Shown here: positions 8,694-17,338 of the stretch, piece by piece
Numbering within the stretch: position 1 is the stretch's first letter
How the letters are laid out: each line of letters opens with the position of its first letter
Assembly: GCF_002379095.1 (NCBI RefSeq)
Contig: NZ_NBZV01000014.1
Span: forward strand, 27,080-91,079
Direction: 5' to 3'
DNA length: 64,000 bases
Source of the DNA: Polaromonas sp. AER18D-145
GTDB lineage: Bacteria; Pseudomonadota; Gammaproteobacteria; Burkholderiales; Burkholderiaceae_C
Made by a program: the position numbers and the translations under genes
Notes under the pieces: generated by a model
Databases searched by the model: none
What the model was told of the DNA's origin: nothing
Seen by the model: the letters and a program-made list of their open reading frames with translations, nothing else

Positions 8694-9558
8694 ACGTCTT
8701 GCGTTGGGTACCGCTCAATTCGGTTTGCCCTATGGGGTCGCGAACCATACAGGACAAGTTGGCCGCCATGAGGCGGGCGCGATACTGGCTCACGCCCGGG
8801 ATGTCGGCATAGACACACTCGATACGGCGATGGCGTATGGTGAAAGCGAGCTTAGTTTGGGTGAAGTTGGCGTTGAGCGCTGGCAGGTCATCTCAAAGCT
8901 TCCGGCCATTCCACCGTCGTGCCTGGACGTCGCCGTGTGGGTCCACGAATCGGTGCTCGGGTCGCTGGCACGGCTCGGAATACCCAAGTTAAGCGGTCTG
9001 TTGCTACACCGCCCCCAGGAACTGCTCGGCGACCAGGGCCAAATACTCTATCGCGCGCTGAGTGCGCTCAAAGAGCAAGGCCTTGTCGCGAAGATTGGAG
9101 TTTCTATTTACGGTCCTGAAGAACTCGACGCACTATGTCCGTACTTCCGCTTCGATCTTGTCCAGGCGCCCTTCAATATAGTTGACCGCCGCATGGCAAC
9201 TTCGGGTTGGCTGAAGAAGTTGCACCAGAGCGGCACGGAAGTCCACATTCGGTCGGCATTCCTGCAGGGACTATTGCTGATGGATGAGCAGCGGCGCCCG
9301 GCGTCTTTTCAGCGCTGGCAGCCGTTGTGGAAAGAATGGCACCGCTGGCTGATGGAACAGGCACTCAGTCCGCTGCAAGCCTGTCTCGGTTTTGTGTTGG
9401 CCCAGCCCGAAGTCGGCCGGGTGGTGTTAGGCATAGACAGCCTTGAGCACTTACGGGGAATTCTGGCGAGTGCCGACGCACCGGCCGTCGTGCCGCCAAC
9501 AATGCTGGCCAGCCAGGACCTCGACCTCATCAACCCCGCCCGTTGGAGCTTAACTTGA
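8686..9558 (+). CDS. Aldo/keto reductase family protein
   Basis: This 290-residue TIM-barrel oxidoreductase starts MSKRLALGTAQFGLPYG. The AKR tetrad is intact: Asp in DTLDTAMAYG, Tyr in the same motif, Lys in VISKLP and His in LLLHRP. The ATG at 8686 overlaps the methyltransferase stop by eight bases and gives a proper AKR N-terminus; the open frame upstream of it is only shadow coding. In nonulosonate clusters such enzymes sit beside SpsF-type cytidylyltransferases. With the neighbouring class III aminotransferase domain it may form an oxidation/amination pair on the sugar (inference). Confidence 0.87.
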   Translation: MSKRLALGTAQFGLPYGVANHTGQVGRHEAGAILAHARDVGIDTLDTAMAYGESELSLGEVGVERWQVISKLPAIPPSCLDVAVWVHESVLGSLARLGIPKLSGLLLHRPQELLGDQGQILYRALSALKEQGLVAKIGVSIYGPEELDALCPYFRFDLVQAPFNIVDRRMATSGWLKKLHQSGTEVHIRSAFLQGLLLMDEQRRPASFQRWQPLWKEWHRWLMEQALSPLQACLGFVLAQPEVGRVVLGIDSLEHLRGILASADAPAVVPPTMLASQDLDLINPARWSLT

Positions 9559-11582
9559 AGACGGTTGCCATTGTCCAAGCCCGCATGGGTTCCACGCGTT
9601 TTCCCAACAAGGTTATGCGGCCAATCTGCGGCACCCCCATGATTGGCCTGCTGCTGGAGCGCTTGGCCAAAGCCAAGCTTGTCGACCAGATTGTGCTCGC
9701 TACTTCGCAAGATCCGCGTAATGACGCCCTGGCACGTTACGTGCGCGAACTCGGCTACGTGGTTTATCGGGGCAGTGAAGACGATGTGCTTGACAGGTAC
9801 TACCAAGCGGCGAAAGAGGTAGGGGCTGATACGGTGGTGCGCATTACCGGTGACTGCCCCTTACTCGACCCGGCACTGGTAGATGCTGTCATCGAAAAAT
9901 TTCGCGAGTCTGGCGCCGATTATGCCGCCAACACGTCACCGCCAACCTATCCCGATGGGCTGGATACCGAAGTTTTTTCCCATGAAGCGCTTGAAACCGC
10001 CTGGCAGCAAGCCAAGGAAGGCGGTCAGCGTGAGCATGTCACGCCTTTCATCCGCGAAGCAGAGCAGTTCAGTCAGACGAACGTGACTTTTTCAGATGAT
10101 CACTCCGACAAGCGCTGGACGGTTGACGAGCCTGAGGATTTCCAAGTAGTGATCAGTGTTTTTGAGTACTTTCATCCCCGCCGTGACTTCAGTTGGCTTG
10201 AAGTACTGGCACTGTCCGAACAACATCCGGAGTGGTTTATGGCAAATGAGCATTTGATTCGCAACGAAGGTGCGCAACTCGGCGCCGGTCAGAAACTCTG
10301 GAAACGCGCCAAGCGCGTCATTCCCGGCGGCAACATGCTGCTCTCCAAGCGGGCCGAGATGTTCCTGCCCGACCAATGGCCCGCCTACTTCAGCAAGGCC
10401 AAAGGCTGCAAGGTCTGGGACCTGGACGGCAAAGAGTACATCGACATGTCCATCATGGGGATAGGCACCAATACGCTCGGCTACGGACACCCCGAAGTGG
10501 ACGAGGCGGTGCATCAGACCGTCACGGCCGGAAACATGTCCACCTTTAATTGTCCGGAAGAGGTTTATCTGGCCGAGCGGCTGGTCGAGTTGCATCCATG
10601 GGCTGACATGGTGCGCCTGGCACGCAGCGGTGGCGAAGCCAATGCCGTCGCGATCCGCATTGCCCGGGCCGCTTCCGGCCGCGACAAAGTCGCCATTTGT
10701 GGTTATCACGGCTGGCACGACTGGTACCTGGCCGCCAACCTGGGAGACGAGCAGAACCTCGCGGGGCACTTGCTACCCGGCCTTGAGCCCAAGGGGGTTC
10801 CGCAGAATCTCCGCGGCAGCGTGCTGCCTTTCCGCTACAACAATTTCCCCGAATTGGAAGAATTGGTGAGAAATCACGAGATCGGTGTGATCAAAATGGA
10901 AGTCTCGCGCAATATGGGCCCGGAGGATGGCTTTCTTGAGAAGGTGCGCAAGCTCGCTACCGACAATGACATTGTTTTGATCTTTGACGAATGCACCTCC
11001 GGTTTTCGTCAGACCTTTGGTGGCTTGCACAAGCTTTATGGGGTTGAGCCTGACATGGCGATGTTCGGCAAGGCCCTGGGCAATGGCTACGCGATCACCG
11101 CGACCATAGGGCGTCGCGAGGTGATGGAGGCCGCGCAGACCACATTCATCAGCAGCACTTTTTGGACCGAGCGGATAGGCCCGAGCGCCGCGTTGAAAAC
11201 GCTGGAAGTCATGGCTCGGGAGAAGTCCTGGGACGTCATTACCGCCGTCGGCAACACCATCAAACAGCGCTGGGGTCAGCTGGCCGTTCAGCACGGCCTG
11301 CAGATCGAGCAGTGGGGCATGCCGGCGCTTGCGGGCTTCACGCTTCCAGGCGTCAACTCGCTCGCGTACAAGACTTTGATCACGCAGGAAATGCTGGCCA
11401 AAGGATATTTGGCCAGCAACAGCGTTTACGCGTGCACGGCGCATACGCCTGACATCATTGACGGCTACTTTGAAGCATTGTCACCAATTTTCGGGGTGAT
11501 TCGTGAGTGTGAAGATGGCCGTGACATTCACGCTTTGCTGAAGGGGCCGATCTGCCATGCCGGCTTCACGCGCCTGAATTGA
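9555..11582 (+). CDS. SpsF-type cytidylyltransferase fused to a class III aminotransferase
   Basis: The 675-residue protein has two domains. Residues 1-240 are a CMP-sugar-type cytidylyltransferase: KTVAIVQARMGSTRFPNKVM at the N-terminus, YRGSEDDVLDRYY, and RITGDCPLLDP. Residues 245-675 are a glutamate-1-semialdehyde-aminomutase-like PLP enzyme, with GGEANAVAIRIAR, ICGYHGWHDWY, IFDECTSGFR and a MFGKALGNGY stretch holding the Schiff-base Lys. The TTG at 9555 is preferred: GGAG lies at 9545-9548 with six bases to the TTG, and the TTG overlaps the preceding stop as TTGA. A TTG at 9543 would cover the ribosome site. The first domain is the likely CMP-activating (PseF-like) step, which is otherwise missing here. 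Confidence 0.88.
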   Translation: MKTVAIVQARMGSTRFPNKVMRPICGTPMIGLLLERLAKAKLVDQIVLATSQDPRNDALARYVRELGYVVYRGSEDDVLDRYYQAAKEVGADTVVRITGDCPLLDPALVDAVIEKFRESGADYAANTSPPTYPDGLDTEVFSHEALETAWQQAKEGGQREHVTPFIREAEQFSQTNVTFSDDHSDKRWTVDEPEDFQVVISVFEYFHPRRDFSWLEVLALSEQHPEWFMANEHLIRNEGAQLGAGQKLWKRAKRVIPGGNMLLSKRAEMFLPDQWPAYFSKAKGCKVWDLDGKEYIDMSIMGIGTNTLGYGHPEVDEAVHQTVTAGNMSTFNCPEEVYLAERLVELHPWADMVRLARSGGEANAVAIRIARAASGRDKVAICGYHGWHDWYLAANLGDEQNLAGHLLPGLEPKGVPQNLRGSVLPFRYNNFPELEELVRNHEIGVIKMEVSRNMGPEDGFLEKVRKLATDNDIVLIFDECTSGFRQTFGGLHKLYGVEPDMAMFGKALGNGYAITATIGRREVMEAAQTTFISSTFWTERIGPSAALKTLEVMAREKSWDVITAVGNTIKQRWGQLAVQHGLQIEQWGMPALAGFTLPGVNSLAYKTLITQEMLAKGYLASNSVYACTAHTPDIIDGYFEALSPIFGVIRECEDGRDIHALLKGPICHAGFTRLN

Positions 11583-11598
11583 AGCTTTCGCGCCGCAT

Positions 11599-13194
11599 AT
11601 GAACATCGTCTTCCGCACCGACGCATCGTCCATCGCTGGAACAGGACACGTGATACGCTGCCTGACGCTGGCGCGGGCGTTGCGTGAGCGCGGTGCGGTC
11701 GTGTCGTTCGTGTGCCGAAAACATACGGGCCATCTTTGCGCCTTGATTCTGGAAATGGGTTTTGCGCTGCACGCCCTTGAACGCGGCGATGAGCGGCAGA
11801 TCGCGGGCATCAGTTCTCCGGCTCACGCGAGCTGGCTTGGGGCGAGCTGGGAGCAGGATGCAGCGCAATTCCTGGCCTTCCTCGAGACCATCGGGTTGAG
11901 ACCAGATTGGCTGGTTGTCGACCACTACGCCATCGACTATCGTTGGGAAACATGCTTGCGGCCTGCCGTTGGCCGCATCATGGTGATTGACGATCTGGCT
12001 GACCGGCCGCATGACTGTGACATGTTGCTTGATCAAAACCTTGTTGCGCAGATGAAGGCCCGTTACGACGACAAGGTCCCTCCAAATTGTAGGAAACTTT
12101 TGGGTCCGCAATACGCGCTGTTGCAGCTCGATTACGCCGAGCGACGCGCGCACATCGCACCGAGAAATGGGGCCGTGCGCCGCATTTTCATATATTTTGG
12201 AGGCGCCGACACCAACAATCTGACCGGGCGTAGCTTGCGGGCCGTGCTGAGTTTGGAACGCCCCGATATCGAGATTGATGTGGTGGTCAGCGCGGTGAGT
12301 CCGCATATAGATGCGATTCGGCAGCAGGTGGAGGATCGGTCCAACGTCCATTTGTATAGTGGGCTTTCGACGCTTGCGTCGCTTATTGAAAGCGCTGATC
12401 TTGGGATCGGCGCTGGCGGCGCGACGAATTGGGAGCGACTATGCTTGGGCTTGCCCTCGATTGTGATTGCGCTCGCGGCCAATCAGATCCCGGTCGCAAC
12501 GGAACTCGAGAGGCGCGGGCTGATTAGATTTCTTCAAGATGGCAACGATGTCGATGAAGTCACGATCGCCAAGGAGCTCGCCTTAATCCTGGAGGATGGC
12601 TTGAGCAATGACTGGTCACTTCAATGTCTTACCGTGGTTGATGGCTGCGGCGCGGAGCGGGTTTGCGCTGCCATGGTTGCTCCGGGGGCGGTCCATCTGC
12701 GAAGCCGTCCGGCCACTCCTTTGGACGAAGATATTTTGCTTGAATGGGCTAACGAACCGACAACCCGGCGTAATGCGTTGGTGCCGGCCAAAATCGATTC
12801 GACGACGCACCACCAGTGGTTTCAGCGCCGGTTAGAAAACAAAGCCGGCTGCCGGATTTACATTGCTGAAACGGACGAAGGTTTATCGGCAGGTCAGGTT
12901 CGTCTCGAACGCGTTGAAAATTCTTGGGAAGTGCACTATGCACTGTCGCCTGCGTTTCGAGGTCGCGGTTTAGGTCGCCAGATGCTCGAGCAGGCGCTTG
13001 CGAAGTTCATTGATGAGATCGGCGATGCGTCAATTTTTGGGCGCGTAAAAAGTGACAACCGTCCCTCTTTGAGGGTATTTGATTCGCTGGGGTTTAGCGC
13101 CATGTTTAACGAGCAGGCGAACGTCGTAACAGTAGGCAAGTTTGTACAGCGAAAGTTGACCCAACCCACACCGAAAGGACAAGAATGCAAATAG
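11599..13194 (+). CDS. PseG-PseH fusion: UDP-sugar hydrolase plus GNAT N-acetyltransferase
   Basis: In this 531-residue protein residues 1-345 match PseG: FRTDASSIAGTGHVIRCLTLA, VVDHYAIDYRWE, VIDDLADRPHDCD and GAGGATNWERLCLGLPS. PseG removes UDP from the diamino sugar and belongs to the MurG-like GT-B fold. Residues 355-515 are a GNAT domain (LRSRPATPLDEDILLEWANEP, then LSPAFRGRGLGRQML and SDNRPSLRVFDSLGF), as expected for PseH, which acetylates N4 of the UDP-sugar. In Campylobacter the two are separate genes. The ATG at 11599 follows the previous stop by 16 bases; the gene end overlaps pseI by ten bases. Confidence 0.92.
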   Translation: MNIVFRTDASSIAGTGHVIRCLTLARALRERGAVVSFVCRKHTGHLCALILEMGFALHALERGDERQIAGISSPAHASWLGASWEQDAAQFLAFLETIGLRPDWLVVDHYAIDYRWETCLRPAVGRIMVIDDLADRPHDCDMLLDQNLVAQMKARYDDKVPPNCRKLLGPQYALLQLDYAERRAHIAPRNGAVRRIFIYFGGADTNNLTGRSLRAVLSLERPDIEIDVVVSAVSPHIDAIRQQVEDRSNVHLYSGLSTLASLIESADLGIGAGGATNWERLCLGLPSIVIALAANQIPVATELERRGLIRFLQDGNDVDEVTIAKELALILEDGLSNDWSLQCLTVVDGCGAERVCAAMVAPGAVHLRSRPATPLDEDILLEWANEPTTRRNALVPAKIDSTTHHQWFQRRLENKAGCRIYIAETDEGLSAGQVRLERVENSWEVHYALSPAFRGRGLGRQMLEQALAKFIDEIGDASIFGRVKSDNRPSLRVFDSLGFSAMFNEQANVVTVGKFVQRKLTQPTPKGQECK

Positions 13195-14228
13195 GTGATC
13201 GAAAGATTGGTCGGGATGCGACGCCGTTTGTGATTGCCGAAATGTCGGGCAACCATAACCAGTCTCTCGAACGTGCGCTCGAAATTGTCGAGGCCGCGGC
13301 GAAGACTGGCGCGCACGCGCTGAAAATCCAGACTTACACGCCGGACACCATGACGCTTGATCTGGACGAGCGCGAGTTCCGTATCAGTGACCCCAAAAGT
13401 TTATGGGCAGGCACCTCGCTTTACAAGCTTTACGGCGAAGCGTACACGCCATGGGAATGGCACAAACCGATTTTTGACAGGGCGCGCGAGCTGGGCATCA
13501 TCGCCTTCAGCACCCCTTTTGATGACACGGCCGTGGACTTTCTCGAAAGTCTGGATGTGCCATGCTACAAAATCGCGTCCTTTGAAAACACAGACCTTCC
13601 GTTGATCCGCCGTGTGGCAGCCACAGGTAAGCCGATGATCATCTCCACTGGCATGGCCACTGTGGCAGAACTCGATGAAACCGTGCGGGCAGCTCGCGGG
13701 GCGGGTTGCAAAGACCTGGTGCTGCTCAAATGCACCAGCACCTATCCGGCCTCGGCAGCAAACACCAACATCCTGACCATTCCACATCTGCATGAATTGT
13801 TTGGTTGCGAGGTCGGCCTGTCCGACCACACCATGGGCGTGGGTGTTTCTGTGGCCAGTGTAGCCTTGGGTGCCACTGTCATCGAAAAACATTTCACCCT
13901 CAGCCGCGCCGATGGAGGTGTGGACAGCAGCTTTTCCATGGAGCCAGCGGAGATGAAGCAACTGGTCGTGGAGACAGGCCGCGCTTGGGAGGCGTTGGGT
14001 CACGTAAGTTATGGGCCCATCGACGCAGAGAAGAAATCTATGGTGTTCAGACGCTCGATTTATGTTGCACTGGACATGAGTGCTGGAGATGTTTTCACCC
14101 AAGAGAGCTTGCGGTGCATACGGCCAGGCATGGGCTTGCCTCCAAAATTTTATGACATTCTGCTAGGACGTCGGGTTAATCGAGACGTTACCAAAGGAAC
14201 GCCAATGGATTGGGATCTGCTAGGGTAA
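13185..14228 (+). CDS. pseI: Pseudaminic acid synthase
   Basis: This 347-residue NeuB-family enzyme condenses the free 6-deoxy-diamino-hexose with phosphoenolpyruvate to give pseudaminic acid. Visible hallmarks are FVIAEMSGNHNQSLERAL, ALKIQTYTPDTMT, the STPFDDTAVDFLE loop, KIASFENTDLPLIR, STGMAT and GLSDHTMG, then a C-terminal SAF antifreeze-like domain (about 285-347). The EMSGNHNQ start and the Tyr-Thr-Pro motif favour PseI over NeuB or LegI. The start lies ten bases inside the pseG-pseH gene. It closes the nonulosonate block. Confidence 0.94.
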   Translation: MQIGDRKIGRDATPFVIAEMSGNHNQSLERALEIVEAAAKTGAHALKIQTYTPDTMTLDLDEREFRISDPKSLWAGTSLYKLYGEAYTPWEWHKPIFDRARELGIIAFSTPFDDTAVDFLESLDVPCYKIASFENTDLPLIRRVAATGKPMIISTGMATVAELDETVRAARGAGCKDLVLLKCTSTYPASAANTNILTIPHLHELFGCEVGLSDHTMGVGVSVASVALGATVIEKHFTLSRADGGVDSSFSMEPAEMKQLVVETGRAWEALGHVSYGPIDAEKKSMVFRRSIYVALDMSAGDVFTQESLRCIRPGMGLPPKFYDILLGRRVNRDVTKGTPMDWDLLG

Positions 14229-14357
14229 GGCTACCCCCCTTTGATTTTTCTAAGTTTGGCCCCCTGCATGAGTGCCACGGATTGGATTCTTGGCGGGAAC
14301 CAGTGGCGGTATTCGGCGTACGAATTAGAAGATTAACATCAAGAAATCTATAACTCC

Positions 14358-14684
14358 ATGAAATTTGAAAGTCAGGAACTTCGGCGTCTCATGCTCGGAG
14401 CGCGTAGTGCTTATGAGCGCGGAGATAACGACATGGGGGAATGGGCATGGCTGAAATACACCAAGTACGGCCCCACTGTTGTCTCGACGCTAGTTGCCTG
14501 CGACCAGCGAGTTGACAGCGATGTTGCAGAGGTGCGACGCAGGCCCGATTTTCAGAAGTGTGGGTGCGCGGAACTGCCCGATCTGAGCCGATCTGCGATC
14601 CAGCCAGGGGATCGAATTTTTGAAGTGAGTGCGGGCGAGGTGCGGAGTAGTGTTTACCAAAGCATATGCCGGCAAGCCGATTGA
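14358..14684 (+). pseudogene. Truncated remnant of an O-antigen-type SAM methyltransferase
   Basis: The 108-codon frame opens with a recognisable N-terminus (LMLGARSAYERGDNDM, then VSTLVACDQR, then RRPDFQKCGCAELPDL) of a methyltransferase family found in nonulosonate and O-antigen loci. It breaks off exactly at motif I: the expected EVGAGE-like glycine loop reads EVSAGEV and the frame ends 15 residues later. No downstream half of a methyltransferase is present before the next gene, whose ATG starts two bases after this stop. It is therefore most likely a decayed 5' fragment left by a deletion. A small functional protein cannot be excluded. Confidence 0.55.
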
Positions 14685-14685
14685 G

Positions 14686-16476
14686 ATGGTCAAAAAAGTA
14701 GCAAGGTTTTTGGTAACCACTGCCGACGAGCGCACATGGAAATTAGACCGCCCGGTCGTATTCCTTGGTGAGTGGTGTCTTCGATATGACCGAAAACACC
14801 TCTGGTCGCAGATGGACGCGGTGGTGGCCCGACCTTATGGTTTGGGTCAGACGCAGAAGGATTCCGACCACATGGAGGCACGTGCGATTGAAGCGGAAAT
14901 TTTCCCCTGCCTGTGTGAAGTCCTTAATCATCACCATGGAACGCAGCATGGGCCGCGCTTCTGGCGGATGGTGATTGGGCACTGGTTCTCCCGTTGCGTT
15001 GATGTTCTCTTCAATCGTGTAAGGACGCTGGAACAATGCCTGCACGAATACGAACCCAACACCACCGTCGTCATTGACGATCATCGATATTCACTTGCGC
15101 CATTGGATTCCTACGCTGCCATTTGGGCTTTTGGCGATGAGCGATGGAATCACGTGCTCTATGCACGTTTGCTTCAACTAATGGATATGGGTGACTGTAT
15201 TGCAGAAAAAATCCCGGGTGATGACTTTGAGGGGTATCGCAGGCCTGAATCGAGTGCTAAAACCTCACTCAAGTCACAGGTGGTGGAGTGGGGTTACAAG
15301 ACCGTACGGGGAATAATGAAATTTTTCATCCAGGATACGGACGGTCTTGTTCTCAACAGTTACTTGTCGAAATATCTCGAAATCAAACTCCAGGTGCGTT
15401 TGGGGCAGTTTCCCCAAATGCACCGCTCGCCCAACTTGGCGCAAACTGCATTGCCGAACTCAACATTACGAATCTCCCTATCGAAAGCGCTTGAGAGGGG
15501 GATTTGCGATAGCGATTTGTCTCGCGTTGTGCGAACCATGGTTTTTGAATTAATGCCGGTGTGTTATTTGGAGGGTTTTGCGTCACTCGCTGGACAGGTC
15601 GCCGGTTTAGCTTGGCCCAAGCAGCCGCGATTTATTTTCACCAGCAACAACTTCGACACTGACGAGGTTTTTAAATTATGGGCTGCGACCAAAGCAGAAT
15701 CGGGAGCAACCTATTGCGTGGGGCAGCATGGGAATAACTATGGTGTATCGCGAAATCATCTGGACCCTAGCATCGAAGAATTGACGGCGGACAGATTTTT
15801 TACGTGGGGTTGGCTTGGCGAACTGCCTCAGCATGTCCCCGCTTTTATTTTCAAGACGGCAGGGCGTCCAGCGTTGCAATGCAATCCAAGCGGGGGCTTG
15901 TTGTTAATTGAAGTTTGCCTGCCGCAGCGGATTAATACATGGGACAGTACAAGCGAATTTTCAGACTATTTTTCAGAGCAACAGGCATTTGTCCGCAAGT
16001 TGGATGATCAACCTAAGAAAAACTTGACCATCAGGCTTCACGGCCTCTCTCGCCAACTGTACTGGTCTGAGGAAGAGCGCTGGTTGGAGCAGGATCCAGA
16101 GTTGAAGATTGAACGAGGCGATTTGCCTATGCAAGCCCTAATTTCCTGCAGCCGACTCATCGTGCATAGCTACGATTCAACCGGGATCCTTGAAACGTTG
16201 TCGCAAGACATACCTACATTAGCTTTCTGGCAAAATGGGTTTGACCATCTGCGCGAAAGTGCAAAGCCTTATTACCAATTACTGGTAGACGCCGGAATCG
16301 TACATTTAACCCCCGAATCCATTGCCGCGAAAGTTAACGAGGTGTGGGACTCGATACCTGAATGGTGGACGCAAGCTAATGTTCAGGGCGCACGAAAGAG
16401 ATTTTGCGATCAATATGCCAAGTCTTCAAAAGAGCCGGTTCGAGAGATGAAAGCCCTTCTGGCATCATCTTTTTGA
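14686..16476 (+). CDS. LIC12162-family protein (putative transferase of surface-glycan loci)
   Basis: The 596-residue protein carries the family N-terminus FLVTTADERTWKLDRPVVFLGEWC, then RYDRKHLW. The C-terminal half has GB-fold-like stretches such as YCVGQHGNNYG, ISCSRLIVHSYDSTGILETL and DIPTLAFW, resembling the nucleotide-sugar end of GT-B enzymes. The family (named after Leptospira LIC12162) is common next to sialic/pseudaminic acid genes but its reaction is not established. A role in transferring the nonulosonic acid is inference from context. The ATG at 14686 fits the family start better than an in-frame ATG at 14629, which would overlap the methyltransferase remnant. Confidence 0.8.
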   Translation: MVKKVARFLVTTADERTWKLDRPVVFLGEWCLRYDRKHLWSQMDAVVARPYGLGQTQKDSDHMEARAIEAEIFPCLCEVLNHHHGTQHGPRFWRMVIGHWFSRCVDVLFNRVRTLEQCLHEYEPNTTVVIDDHRYSLAPLDSYAAIWAFGDERWNHVLYARLLQLMDMGDCIAEKIPGDDFEGYRRPESSAKTSLKSQVVEWGYKTVRGIMKFFIQDTDGLVLNSYLSKYLEIKLQVRLGQFPQMHRSPNLAQTALPNSTLRISLSKALERGICDSDLSRVVRTMVFELMPVCYLEGFASLAGQVAGLAWPKQPRFIFTSNNFDTDEVFKLWAATKAESGATYCVGQHGNNYGVSRNHLDPSIEELTADRFFTWGWLGELPQHVPAFIFKTAGRPALQCNPSGGLLLIEVCLPQRINTWDSTSEFSDYFSEQQAFVRKLDDQPKKNLTIRLHGLSRQLYWSEEERWLEQDPELKIERGDLPMQALISCSRLIVHSYDSTGILETLSQDIPTLAFWQNGFDHLRESAKPYYQLLVDAGIVHLTPESIAAKVNEVWDSIPEWWTQANVQGARKRFCDQYAKSSKEPVREMKALLASSF

Positions 16477-16570
16477 TTTGGGTGCGCTGGCAAGTTTCGC
16501 CCTTTTTTAATCAACTAGCCCGGTCATTTGGGATGGCCCATTGGCTATTCTTTAGTTTTAGGAGAAAAAG

Positions 16571-17338
16571 TTGGAACTGACCGAGGTGAAATTCTGGGAC
16601 GAGTACTGGTTAAATTTCAAGCTCCCCTGTGTCGTGAATGAAAGCCTGGCGTTTGATCGATGTCTTGCGCAAGGGTTGAAAGACAACTTGGTAGGCATTC
16701 AGGGCGACGTCTTCGAGGTGGGTTGCGCACCGGGAAAATGGCTGGCGTTCATGGCAAAAACATTTGGTATGAACCCGAGCGGGATTGAATACTCCGAGGC
16801 CGGAATGAAGGCGACGCTGAAGAATTTCAGCATCCTTGGAATGTCGCCAAATGAAATCTTCACCGGGGACTTCTTTCAGCTGGAACCGCCGCGAAAGTTT
16901 GACGCGGTAATATCTCTTGGTTTTATCGAACACTTCACCGATGTCGATTCGGTTATCGAACGTCATTTGCGCTGGCTTAAACCGGGTGGAACGCTTGTGC
17001 TGGGGGTGCCGAACTTTCGTGGGGTGTATGGCCTAGCGCAGCGCATTCTGGATCAAGAAATACTCGACAAACACAACTTGAACATCATGAATCCGGACTA
17101 TTTTCTCGGCGTGGCGAAGCGCTTTGACTTGACCCCAGTGTTCATTGATTACATCGGCTCGTTCGAGCCGTCGCTGCCGATTGCCAAGCATCGCTTCGGC
17201 AATCCCTTGCAATTCCTTGTCAAATGTTTGATCCGGATTGGGTTGATCATCCGCCGGTTCAGGTTTTTCGATCGCTGGAACCATCCGTTCTTCAGTTGCT
17301 ACATTCTGGCCATCTACAAGAAGAGGGAGGGTCATTGA
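16571..17338 (+). CDS. Class I SAM-dependent methyltransferase
   Basis: The 255-residue protein has motif I VFEVGCAPGKWLAFM near residue 48, an acidic residue after strand 2 (GIEYSEAG), AVISLGFIEHF as motif IV-like and WLKPGGTLVLGVPNF near 140. It belongs to the Methyltransf_11/23 group often found in O-antigen loci; the acceptor sugar is unknown. It starts with TTG, supported by AGGAGA at 16560-16565 and by the lack of any in-frame ATG before motif I. Its stop overlaps the next TTG start as TTGA. The gap before it (16477-16570) holds nothing recognisable. Confidence 0.85.
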   Translation: MELTEVKFWDEYWLNFKLPCVVNESLAFDRCLAQGLKDNLVGIQGDVFEVGCAPGKWLAFMAKTFGMNPSGIEYSEAGMKATLKNFSILGMSPNEIFTGDFFQLEPPRKFDAVISLGFIEHFTDVDSVIERHLRWLKPGGTLVLGVPNFRGVYGLAQRILDQEILDKHNLNIMNPDYFLGVAKRFDLTPVFIDYIGSFEPSLPIAKHRFGNPLQFLVKCLIRIGLIIRRFRFFDRWNHPFFSCYILAIYKKREGH

